From positions 1 through 10,502 of the forward strand of contig CAKQDQ010000087.1 of the NCBI GenBank assembly GCA_934229335.1: a stretch of DNA of 10,502 nt. The letters are read 5' to 3'. Each line of letters starts with the position of its first letter. Position 1 is the first letter of the stretch. Origin of the DNA: an uncultured Prevotella sp. (GTDB lineage Bacteria > Bacteroidota > Bacteroidia > Bacteroidales > Bacteroidaceae). Both the position numbers and the translations under genes were made by a program. Shown here piece after piece: positions 1 through 7,496 of this stretch. The notes beneath the pieces are model-generated. The model did not search any database and was not told where the DNA came from. It saw only the letters and a program-made list of their open reading frames with translations.

Positions 1-2
1 TA

Positions 3-12
3 GGGGGGGGGG
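3..12. repeat. 10-base poly-G tract at the 5' end of the vWA gene
   Basis: Ten consecutive G residues lie directly before the hydrophobic N-terminal segment of the first gene, preceded by only two bases (TA) of window. In the frame of that gene the tract follows an in-frame TAG at 1-3. With 9 or 11 G residues the downstream frame would no longer run into this TAG. The tract could therefore be a slipped-strand phase-variation switch. It could equally be an assembly or two-colour sequencing artefact at a contig end, which also produces poly-G. The sequence alone does not decide between these. Confidence 0.7.
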
Positions 13-1167
13 ATTCTTGTAATAATAATTCTTCTTGCCCTGTGTAGCGGCAGTAAGAAAATTGAGTTAACATGGAATAGCCTCCCTGTTACCAAAGGAA
101 ATGATACGGCTTTTGAACTAAAAGTCTATGTAGAAAACTCTGGAAGCATGGACGCATATATGTGTCCAGGTTCTAATCTGAAGGATGCCGTTTTTGATTA
201 TGTCAGCGACCTTCAGAAATATACCAACAGTTGCAGTTTATATTACGTAAATTCTAAAATTATACCTTATGGGGGTAATCTTCAGTCGTATATAAAGGAT
301 CTTACCCCCATGTCGTTCGCTAAAGCTGGTGGTGACAGAACTAATACTGACCTTAGAACAATATTTGGAAACATTCTCTCCGTCCATAAAAAGAATACAG
401 TCACCGTGTTTGTTTCTGACTGTATATTGGACTTACCACAGAACTCGCTGGACTTTTTCGGCAACTGCGAAGTGTCTATAAAAAACACTTTCAATGACGC
501 ACTGAAGCGAAACCCAGAACTTGGAGTAATTATACTAAAGATGGAATCCAAGTTTGACGGTTACTGGTATTGTGGCGGCAACAAGGAATATCTCAGCAAC
601 GTTAAGCGTCCTTATTATATATGGATAATTGGAAACAAGAAAACTTTGGCTTACCTGAACACCAAGGTACCTGTTAACGGCATAATAGGCGGTGTAAAGG
701 AATATTGCGCGTATGTTGACAACAATAACGGTGCTATTCCTTTTAACATAGAGAAGAAAATATATGTCGTAAACCATCACAACGTAATAAAAGTAAATCT
801 CCTCGCAGACTTGAGAGAATCGCTGCAAGATGAGCCCACTATCTCTAATATTTCTTTATATACAATAAGCAACCCTGCACAAGCGTCAGTAGCAGCCGTC
901 AGCAAGATTACCGCTCCTAACAGCCAGTACAGCCACCTTATACAGTTGAACATAAACAGTCCTGCCACACTAAAGTCACAGTCTGTAACGTTTACCTATC
1001 CACTCATGGCAGACTGGATAGAAAAATCGAATGACGATACAGGAGATAGCGTGAAACAGAATATAAATAAGACAACAGGCATAAAATATCTTGTAAAAGG
1101 CGTTGCAGACGCTTATAAAAACTCTACTACATTTGGAACAATAACTTTTAACCTTAAAAACAGATAA
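4..1167 (+). CDS. Membrane-anchored vWA-like protein, 5' end incomplete or disrupted
   Basis: The first ATG in frame is at 148, but the frame is open back to base 4 and the upstream part is clearly coding. It gives a hydrophobic segment (nt 13-45, ILVIIILLALC) followed by SGSKK, which reads as a signal peptide or lipoprotein anchor, although leucine just before the cysteine is not a standard lipobox. Starting at 148 would delete this anchor and cut the metal-site motif. A von Willebrand A fold is suggested by VYVENSGSM (nt 124-150), matching the MIDAS DxSxS with Glu for the first Asp. A Thr follows in GGDRTNTDL (nt 331-357) and VFVSD (nt 406-420) supplies the third motif. The remaining roughly 250 residues are not recognised. 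vWA domains usually mediate protein-protein contacts through a metal ion; here the domain would face the periplasm. It opens an eight-gene run, 5 bases before the next gene. No start codon is visible after the TAG at 1-3, so the real start lies outside the window or the tract is misread. The vWA call is fairly sure; the partner is unknown. Confidence 0.72.
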   Translation, partial: GGGILVIIILLALCSGSKKIELTWNSLPVTKGNDTAFELKVYVENSGSMDAYMCPGSNLKDAVFDYVSDLQKYTNSCSLYYVNSKIIPYGGNLQSYIKDLTPMSFAKAGGDRTNTDLRTIFGNILSVHKKNTVTVFVSDCILDLPQNSLDFFGNCEVSIKNTFNDALKRNPELGVIILKMESKFDGYWYCGGNKEYLSNVKRPYYIWIIGNKKTLAYLNTKVPVNGIIGGVKEYCAYVDNNNGAIPFNIEKKIYVVNHHNVIKVNLLADLRESLQDEPTISNISLYTISNPAQASVAAVSKITAPNSQYSHLIQLNINSPATLKSQSVTFTYPLMADWIEKSNDDTGDSVKQNINKTTGIKYLVKGVADAYKNSTTFGTITFNLKNR

Positions 1168-1172
1168 CAACT

Positions 1173-1631
1173 ATGGGCGAATTATTTGGTAGTATGTATT
1201 GTTGGCTTGAGGACTTCTTCGGAATAAAACTCGCCGAATATCTTTGGGGAACAGCCTCTACTCAGCAACAGGGCAATATGTTTATTGGCATTGGCTTGAC
1301 AACGCTTTGCATATCCCTGGCAGTAGCGGTGGTGTATTATTATGTTGTCAACCATCCGCGTTTGAACAACTGGTGGGGCTGGCTGATGTTCTGTGGCGTC
1401 AATGCTGTAATCAACTTCATTGTGGGATGGCAATGGGTACTGAAAGACTATTACGCCGACAAGATGGTAGCCACTAATCCTGTATCAGGCAAAGAAGAGG
1501 CTCTTGACATTTTCCCTACGGATATCCTCGCGTTTGGCGTTACCAACATGATAAATGCAATCCTTGCGTTTATCGTTATATCATATATCATAAAATGGGG
1601 AAGCACCAACTGCTCACGCGCTCCTTTCTAA
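1173..1631 (+). CDS. Small integral membrane protein with three predicted helices
   Basis: A 152-residue protein that I do not recognise as a named family. Three hydrophobic segments are visible, at residues about 36-58, 68-90 and 116-140. A short amphipathic, aromatic-rich N-terminus (residues 1-30) precedes them, and a hydrophilic loop of about 25 residues (91-115) separates helices 2 and 3. The C-terminus is short and polar, ending in NCSRAPF. It begins 5 bases after the vWA gene and ends 25 bases before the tubulin-like gene, so co-expression is likely. An inner-membrane adaptor linking the vWA protein or the motor to the cytoplasmic NTPases would fit, but this is inferred only from position and topology. 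The ATG at 1173 is chosen because it follows the preceding stop closely and leaves an intact N-terminus; another ORF inside this gene in a different frame (1244-1477) is a shadow. Confidence 0.85.
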   Translation: MGELFGSMYCWLEDFFGIKLAEYLWGTASTQQQGNMFIGIGLTTLCISLAVAVVYYYVVNHPRLNNWWGWLMFCGVNAVINFIVGWQWVLKDYYADKMVATNPVSGKEEALDIFPTDILAFGVTNMINAILAFIVISYIIKWGSTNCSRAPF

Positions 1632-1656
1632 CTCTAAAAACTATATTTCTACAATC

Positions 1657-3063
1657 ATGGCAAAATTATATGTATTCGGTATAGGAGGCACAGGCTCACG
1701 TGTGCTCCGTTCGTTGACTATGCTTATGGCGGCAGGAGTGAATATGGGAACGACAGATACCATTGTTCCTATCATTATAGACCCTGATGCCGCTAACGCT
1801 GACCTTACGAGGACTATAGACATAATGAACAACTATCAGAGCGTACGATCTTATGTCAACTTTACTCAAGACGTAGATACACAGTTCTTCCGTTGCGACA
1901 TACAAAGAACTCTGCAAAACTATATCCTTAGGATAAAGGATACTAACGACAAGCTCTTCAGCCAGTTTATGAACCTTTCTGGTATGGACAGAACATCGCA
2001 AGCGTTGATGAAGATGCTGTTCTCTGACAAGAATCTTAACTCTTCAATGAATGTTGGCTTCAAGGGAAACCCTAACATCGGTAGCGTGGTGTTAAACCAG
2101 ATAGTAAACTCTCAAGACTTCCAGAACTTCGCCAATAGCTTTGCGCAAGGCGACAAGATATTCATAATCAGTTCCATCTTTGGCGGTACAGGAGCCAGTG
2201 GCTTCCCACTTCTGCTGAAGACATTGCGTACAGGTAACAATTATGCCAATTTCGCAATGATAAATCAGGCTGAGATAGGAGCAATAACGGTGTTACCATA
2301 TTTTAAGGTACAGAGTGATAACGATAGCGAAATAGATTCGTCAACGTTTATATCTAAGACCAAGTCGGCATTGGCATATTATGAGAATAACATTATCAAT
2401 AACGGCTCTATTAACGCGCTCTACTATATAGGCGACGAGGTTACCAACACTTACGCAAACCATGAAGGAGGCACAGCACAGCAGAATGACGCTCACCTGA
2501 TAGAGTTTCTTTCCGCAACAGCAATAGTTGACTTCGCTAATGCGCAGCATCAAGAAGAGACTGTCAACAAAGAACTCGGATTAGAAGATGTACCAGACGC
2601 GTCGGCAGTAACATTCCACTCTTTCAGCCCCATACAGCGCGCTCAGTTGTTTACACCACTGACATCGCTTATGATGACGGCAAACTGCTTGCTCGACATG
2701 TTCGACTTCTATTCATCAAGTACGTTCAACGCTAACGACGGCAGATTCACCAATATTTATGGCAGTAACTTCATGTCAGAGCTAAGAAGATATTTACAGT
2801 CATATAAAGATTGGCTCGACGAAATGAAGCATAACCAACGCTCGCTTAACCTGTTTAACCTTTCTACAGGCGACAAACCGTTTGACCTGCTGACAGGTTA
2901 TGTTCCGAAAAAGGTAACCAGCATAAAGTCTAACTACGACTTGGTTACTGATCGCCTCAACAGTGCGGCAAGAAAGAGCATCAGTAACGACGAATGTAGC
3001 AAATTCCTTGAGATGTTCTACAACGGAACAAAAAGATTAGTAACAGAAAAATTCAGAGCTTAG
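1657..3063 (+). CDS. Tubulin/FtsZ-fold GTPase-like protein (Tubulin_2-like)
   Basis: A 468-residue cytoplasmic protein. The N-terminus has the Rossmann-type nucleotide loop GIGGTGSR (residues 8-15) after a first beta strand. IDPDAAN (residues 41-47) follows the second strand, as in the bacterial tubulin-like families. The diagnostic tubulin/FtsZ signature is FGGTGASG (residues 175-182), equivalent to GGGTGSG, which binds the GTP phosphates. This fold binds GTP and often polymerises. The protein most resembles the group annotated as tubulin-like domain proteins (Pfam Tubulin_2) rather than cell-division FtsZ, because the context holds no division genes and the C-terminal half (about 200-468) lacks recognisable FtsZ features. 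I cannot tell from sequence whether catalytic T7-loop residues are kept. It sits 25 bases after the small membrane protein and 75 bases before the actin-like gene, making a two-NTPase core. Polymerisation is inference. Confidence 0.85.
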   Translation: MAKLYVFGIGGTGSRVLRSLTMLMAAGVNMGTTDTIVPIIIDPDAANADLTRTIDIMNNYQSVRSYVNFTQDVDTQFFRCDIQRTLQNYILRIKDTNDKLFSQFMNLSGMDRTSQALMKMLFSDKNLNSSMNVGFKGNPNIGSVVLNQIVNSQDFQNFANSFAQGDKIFIISSIFGGTGASGFPLLLKTLRTGNNYANFAMINQAEIGAITVLPYFKVQSDNDSEIDSSTFISKTKSALAYYENNIINNGSINALYYIGDEVTNTYANHEGGTAQQNDAHLIEFLSATAIVDFANAQHQEETVNKELGLEDVPDASAVTFHSFSPIQRAQLFTPLTSLMMTANCLLDMFDFYSSSTFNANDGRFTNIYGSNFMSELRRYLQSYKDWLDEMKHNQRSLNLFNLSTGDKPFDLLTGYVPKKVTSIKSNYDLVTDRLNSAARKSISNDECSKFLEMFYNGTKRLVTEKFRA

Positions 3064-3098
3064 TAATGTTGAAAAAAAATGCGTAAGACAACATTACT
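3062..3098. repeat. Perfect 10-bp inverted repeat between the tubulin-like and actin-like genes
   Basis: The arms AGTAATGTTG (3062-3071) and CAACATTACT (3089-3098) are exact reverse complements separated by 17 bases. The left arm overlaps the stop codon of the tubulin-like gene. A run of seven T residues lies at 3115-3121, 17 bases beyond the stem, which is too far for a standard intrinsic terminator. The stem is AT-rich. It could be an mRNA stem that tunes the ratio of the two NTPases, a weak attenuator, or a dimeric-protein operator. I found no convincing Bacteroidota promoter (TTTG / TAnnTTTG) in this 75-base gap. Confidence 0.5.
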
Positions 3099-3138
3099 CT
3101 AACAATATAAGTTATTTTTTTAATATTACTAAAAGACT

Positions 3139-6100
3139 ATGGCTAAGATATTCAGACTGCACAATACCGGTAATAACACATATCAAGGCTGGAGCAGTAC
3201 ACCCGCCTTCCCTTACAATCAAGCCGCACGCGACACTATAGCAGACCCTGATGGAGCTACGGCGACAAACGAGATAACTTCTATTCCGTCACCGTTCGCG
3301 AGAATAGACCTCGTTAAGACAGCTTTCAAAGAAGTATGCAAACTCGCCAGACAAAACATACTGCAACTTAAGGGCGATACCATCTTCCACAAGATGGTGT
3401 CTGACTCTCTTGACATCGCTGAGATATTCTTCAACATATCAAAGATGCAAGACAAGGTTGAGATTATTACCTGTGACATACATGAGGTGATAAACACACT
3501 TAACACTGACAATAATCCTTATCACCAATACCTGGCAGATGCACTAAACAAGTATTTGCTCTCTGACGGAGCGACATACAACTTCAACAACCTGCGAAAC
3601 ATCTACTTACTTAACTACAGACAAGGTCCTGACCAACTTAACATAATAGGTGCTACGTCGCCAGCCACACTATTCTTCAGCGGGGCTAACGACCTGTCGT
3701 ATGTCAACGACCTGTTCTTCGCGAATAACCACAGAGCCTTTGACGGTACGTACACACCACTGCACGACAGAGACTTTGAATACGTCAAGGCATGGTGGGC
3801 ACTGAAAGTAAGTGTGCCTATGTTCTCCGTACTCTTCCCTGAAGTGGACGATTATCTGAACTTGACATATAGGGCAATAGCAGCAAATAATCAGGTAAAC
3901 AAAAATGCGCTCGACCAAATAACACCCACTGTAATAGGAACACAGTTTGAACCTATCACCGTGCAGAACGGTAACCGAAACAACTTGGTAGAGGTGCTTG
4001 GACACAATCTGCTCAAGAAGAAGGCGGTAGTGAATCCTGTCAACGATTTCACAATCAACGCCAGTGTAGCACAGCAAGGCACGTTGCCATTAGTGTTGCC
4101 CGTTACTTCAGGCAACACATACGCCAACCTGCAATACATCAGCGGCACATGGGGCAGTCAGAACAGGGCACCTTATATGGACAAAGAAACCCTTGCCGAC
4201 AGAACACTACCGTTTGATGGCAGCAAGGCTCCGTATCTTACCATAAGCGACTTCCTTGAAGACACTATGGTGGAGGTGCCGCATACTATTAATTCGCAAT
4301 ACTACTTTGATGGTGGAATAGGAGAAAAGGAGTTAGAGTCATTCCTTATCCCTGTCAAGCCATTATATTTTAAGTATTTTACTGTTAAAGACCTTGTGCG
4401 TGACCTAACGATGCAACCACTCGCCGGTGGCTCTGTATGTGTCACACTGAATATCCCCATACGAGGAAACGGTAACGTAAACAATATTAAGTACGAGAGG
4501 ACTTACTATGCCAAGCAACGCCCTAACATCTCAGCAGACGAGAACGATGGCGGAATGACAAAGATAGACTTCTCTGGTATGGTGATGCCAGGAAGACGTT
4601 TCCAAAGAGACGAGGAGGCAATGTACACCGTAGCGTGCGTAAGCGCATACTCTACACAGGTTAAGTTCTCTTTCTACAAACAATCAACAGTCATTGGCAA
4701 TATAACGCCAGAATGTAGAAACACAACAGGGGTAGAGATATATAAGGCAGACATCTACACACTGACAGGCAACAATTTTGATTATATACAGGTAGTAGAA
4801 AATAACGTGAAAGGTATAATAGTGCCTATATTCCAAGAGCATCATAATACCAATAGTTTTGAGTTTGCTGTAGACTTAGGAACGTCAAATACTCACATAG
4901 AACTTAAGCAGACAGGAGATGCTATATCCCAACCATTTGAATATAAAAAAGGCGGCGGACTACAAGCGGCATTGTTTAAGACCACATACCAAGAAGTAGA
5001 CGGCTACAAGACACCATTGGATTTGAATGATGAGAACAAACTGCTCGCTGTTGATATAATACCAAGTTCTGTAGGTAAAAAGCATGATTTCTCTTTCCCT
5101 GCAAGAACAGCCATGTCGTGTGCCAAGATTATAGACTGGAATCAAGGACAACGCCCCTTCGCTATGTGCAATATGTTACTGACCTATGGCAAGAGAACAG
5201 GTATGCAGTATAATTCCAAACCACTTGTGAATATTAAGTGGAATACTAACGCGAACGCACAACAAACTATGGAGACGTATATCAATAACCTCATGTTGAT
5301 GATACGTAACAAGGTCGTTGTAAACGATGGCGACATAGAGCACACAAAGGTTACGTGGTTTTATCCTGACAGTATGTCACCTAACCGCAGAGCGCAGTTA
5401 AACCAGGCGTGGAATGATGCATACGCACGCATGTTCAATCCTAATGGTCAGGCGGAAAAACTTTCAGAGTCAGTAGCACCTATAAGATATTATTTCTCAA
5501 TAAACGCCGCTGTCAATCGTCTTGTAAATATAGATATAGGCGGTGGAACAACTGATATAGCGTTCTCTTCTAACGGAGCGGTAGACTACATCACCTCCTT
5601 CAAGTTCGCTACTAACACACTGTTTGAGGACTCTTTAGCGACCGACACGAAGAATGGCATAATAGACTATTTTAAGGAAGGACAGATTAAAAACGTATTG
5701 AATACAGGCAGTTACAACGAACTTAACAAAATATTCTTAGACTTACAAGCACAACCTGCCAACATGGCTTCGTTCCTGTTCTCATTAAAGAAGAACAAGG
5801 AACTGAAAGAGGTTAGCGACAATGTGAAGGACTTTGACAAGATATTACAAAACGACAATAAGTTCAAAATCACATTCGTAATCTTCTACACCGCCATAAT
5901 CTATCATATCGCCAAGATTGTAAAGGCAAAGGGAATGGATATGCCTGACCATATCGCCTTTAGCGGTAATGGCAGTAAAATAATAAACGTGTTGTCAAGC
6001 GACATTGATATTATAGAGAAATACACAAAGTTAGTGTTTGAGAACGTATTAGGCACTCAACACAGAAGCACCATCTCTATACTTGGACTTGACAGAGGTG

Positions 6101-6555
6101 CCAGTCCGAAGGAGGCTACGTGCAAAGGAGCACTGGTCACAAACCAACGTGCCAACCAACCAGAGGTACTTGTACTGAAAGATTCATATGGCAATTTGGC
6201 TGACGACACCTTTACATATAATAACTTTAATGACAGTGACAAGGAGAAGATAGTTAAGTCAGTAAAAGAGTTCTTTGAGTTCGTGCTTGTTGAGATGCCA
6301 AAGAAGATAGATTTCAATGAGTATTTCGGACTGGATCTTGTTACTCTGAATATAGCTCGTGTAGTATACAATCAGCACTTAGAGAATTATCTTGAAAAGG
6401 GTATAAATATCTCAAAGCAAGAGACGAAGAATCATGACACGCAGATAGTAGACGTTCTCTCATTCTATCCAATAAAGGGAGTTATACAGGCTCTGTCATT
6501 AGAAATACAAAAACACTACACCAATAATAATACAAACAATCAAGCTCATACATAA
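3139..6555 (+). CDS. Large protein with a C-terminal actin/Hsp70-fold ATPase domain
   Basis: A 1138-residue protein in two halves. The C-terminal half (about 574-1050) has the three nucleotide-binding motifs of the actin/Hsp70/sugar-kinase superfamily in correct order and spacing. Phosphate-1 is VDLGTSNTH (residues 578-586, Asp579), phosphate-2 is IDIGGGTTD (798-806, Asp799), and the adenosine motif is AFSGNGSK (940-947). All key residues look intact, so ATP binding and probably hydrolysis are expected. The N-terminal half (1-573) is not recognised; it starts with a short basic segment and contains an ordered-looking SPFARIDLVKTAF stretch (residues 51-63). A tail of about 90 residues follows the ATPase. 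There is no signal peptide or membrane segment, so it is cytoplasmic. The preceding gene encodes a tubulin-fold NTPase and the next gene starts directly after this stop (0-base gap), which implies translational coupling. SrfB-like proteins also have a divergent Hsp70 domain, but I cannot assign it to that family. Start ATG at 3139 is the first available and gives a typical MAK N-terminus. Confidence 0.88.
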   Translation: MAKIFRLHNTGNNTYQGWSSTPAFPYNQAARDTIADPDGATATNEITSIPSPFARIDLVKTAFKEVCKLARQNILQLKGDTIFHKMVSDSLDIAEIFFNISKMQDKVEIITCDIHEVINTLNTDNNPYHQYLADALNKYLLSDGATYNFNNLRNIYLLNYRQGPDQLNIIGATSPATLFFSGANDLSYVNDLFFANNHRAFDGTYTPLHDRDFEYVKAWWALKVSVPMFSVLFPEVDDYLNLTYRAIAANNQVNKNALDQITPTVIGTQFEPITVQNGNRNNLVEVLGHNLLKKKAVVNPVNDFTINASVAQQGTLPLVLPVTSGNTYANLQYISGTWGSQNRAPYMDKETLADRTLPFDGSKAPYLTISDFLEDTMVEVPHTINSQYYFDGGIGEKELESFLIPVKPLYFKYFTVKDLVRDLTMQPLAGGSVCVTLNIPIRGNGNVNNIKYERTYYAKQRPNISADENDGGMTKIDFSGMVMPGRRFQRDEEAMYTVACVSAYSTQVKFSFYKQSTVIGNITPECRNTTGVEIYKADIYTLTGNNFDYIQVVENNVKGIIVPIFQEHHNTNSFEFAVDLGTSNTHIELKQTGDAISQPFEYKKGGGLQAALFKTTYQEVDGYKTPLDLNDENKLLAVDIIPSSVGKKHDFSFPARTAMSCAKIIDWNQGQRPFAMCNMLLTYGKRTGMQYNSKPLVNIKWNTNANAQQTMETYINNLMLMIRNKVVVNDGDIEHTKVTWFYPDSMSPNRRAQLNQAWNDAYARMFNPNGQAEKLSESVAPIRYYFSINAAVNRLVNIDIGGGTTDIAFSSNGAVDYITSFKFATNTLFEDSLATDTKNGIIDYFKEGQIKNVLNTGSYNELNKIFLDLQAQPANMASFLFSLKKNKELKEVSDNVKDFDKILQNDNKFKITFVIFYTAIIYHIAKIVKAKGMDMPDHIAFSGNGSKIINVLSSDIDIIEKYTKLVFENVLGTQHRSTISILGLDRGASPKEATCKGALVTNQRANQPEVLVLKDSYGNLADDTFTYNNFNDSDKEKIVKSVKEFFEFVLVEMPKKIDFNEYFGLDLVTLNIARVVYNQHLENYLEKGINISKQETKNHDTQIVDVLSFYPIKGVIQALSLEIQKHYTNNNTNNQAHT

Positions 6556-7494
6556 ATGAAAAGACTTTTATATATTATCATGATGTTGATGTGCATGATG
6601 GCATCGTGTACAGACAACAATAATGAACAGCCCTCAAAAAATGATGGTGGGGCAACAAACGCAGCAGATACTACCAACGCAAAGATAGACAGTAAGGCTG
6701 AGCCAAAGAAAATAGATGTTGAACTATTATACAACCGTGTTAATACCATAAGTGATAGTGTTGACAATATAAATCATAAGATTGATACACTAAAGACTAC
6801 GGTTAAGGACTCAAACAGCAAGGCAGAATCGCAAAATAAAAAGATTGCGAGTTTAGAGAAGTGGACGTATGGAGTTGCTATATTCTGTGGCATAGCATTG
6901 GTTACTTTTATAATAATAATAAAAATAATTGAAGATAGATATTCAAAAAACAAAAGCAAAATAAAATATTTAGAAACAAAAATAGAGGAGTTACGCAAGA
7001 ACTCTGAAACTACTATTTCAGGTAAGCTTCATACAGGAAATAATAATAAAGATGTAACAGGACTAAAATATAGAATAGAATATTTAGAAAAACGATATAG
7101 AGAACTTTCCACCGCCATCACAAAGCTTTCTACAGCGACAAGCGGAAAGAAGGAGGAAGACACTCATGAAGCCCCCGAACCTCCAAAAAACAAGGTCGTC
7201 AAGACGGAATATGCAGGATCTGTGGCAAACGGAGCTCTTATAAACATATCAGAAAGCAAAGAGCCTACAAGTGTCTTTGAGATAACGTATAACGAAGGAG
7301 AGAATAATGGTAAATGGACTTTGATATCTGAATTGAATAAAGTGAAATCTAAGGATGGTATTAAAGATGTGATAGACTTTGGTGGAGGTTCCATAGAAAC
7401 CGCTACAGGTTTTACAGTCCGTGATAAAGGAACCTGTAAAAAAGATGGAAAATTGTGGAAGGTAATAACTAATTTAAGCGTAAGATTAAAATAA
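6556..7494 (+). CDS. Putative lipoprotein with coiled coils, an internal membrane helix and a C-terminal domain
   Basis: A 312-residue protein. Residues 1-18 form a signal peptide ending MMASC, so Cys18 is the probable lipidation site, followed by an acidic/Asn-rich linker (19-50). Residues 53-101 have heptad-like spacing of Ile/Val/Leu and read as a coiled coil. Residues 104-124 are a strong transmembrane helix. Further charged, coiled-coil-like segments lie at 125-150 and 168-192, then a proline-containing linker, then a compact C-terminal domain (about 213-312) with GKWTLISELN (252-261) and ATGFTV (283-288) that I do not recognise by name. If both N-terminal lipid anchor and internal helix are used, the protein is tethered to membranes twice. 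The stretch around nt 6905-7000 is very A-rich. The ATG is immediately after the actin-like gene's TAA, and the next gene starts 2 bases after this stop. Function unknown; a linker between envelope and cytoplasm is inference. Confidence 0.8.
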   Translation: MKRLLYIIMMLMCMMASCTDNNNEQPSKNDGGATNAADTTNAKIDSKAEPKKIDVELLYNRVNTISDSVDNINHKIDTLKTTVKDSNSKAESQNKKIASLEKWTYGVAIFCGIALVTFIIIIKIIEDRYSKNKSKIKYLETKIEELRKNSETTISGKLHTGNNNKDVTGLKYRIEYLEKRYRELSTAITKLSTATSGKKEEDTHEAPEPPKNKVVKTEYAGSVANGALINISESKEPTSVFEITYNEGENNGKWTLISELNKVKSKDGIKDVIDFGGGSIETATGFTVRDKGTCKKDGKLWKVITNLSVRLK

Positions 7495-7496
7495 GA

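Noticed and set aside
1657..3063. Cell-division FtsZ
   Set aside because: The GTP-binding signature is divergent (GGTGASG), no division genes are near, and the C-terminal half lacks the FtsZ tail; the operon context points to an accessory tubulin-like family.
3116..3130. 15-base sequence whose exact reverse complement occurs at 10266-10280, considered as ends of a mobile element
   Set aside because: It consists of a T-run plus an AT palindrome-like core, the kind of match expected by chance in AT-rich intergenic DNA; no transposase lies between and no target duplication is seen.
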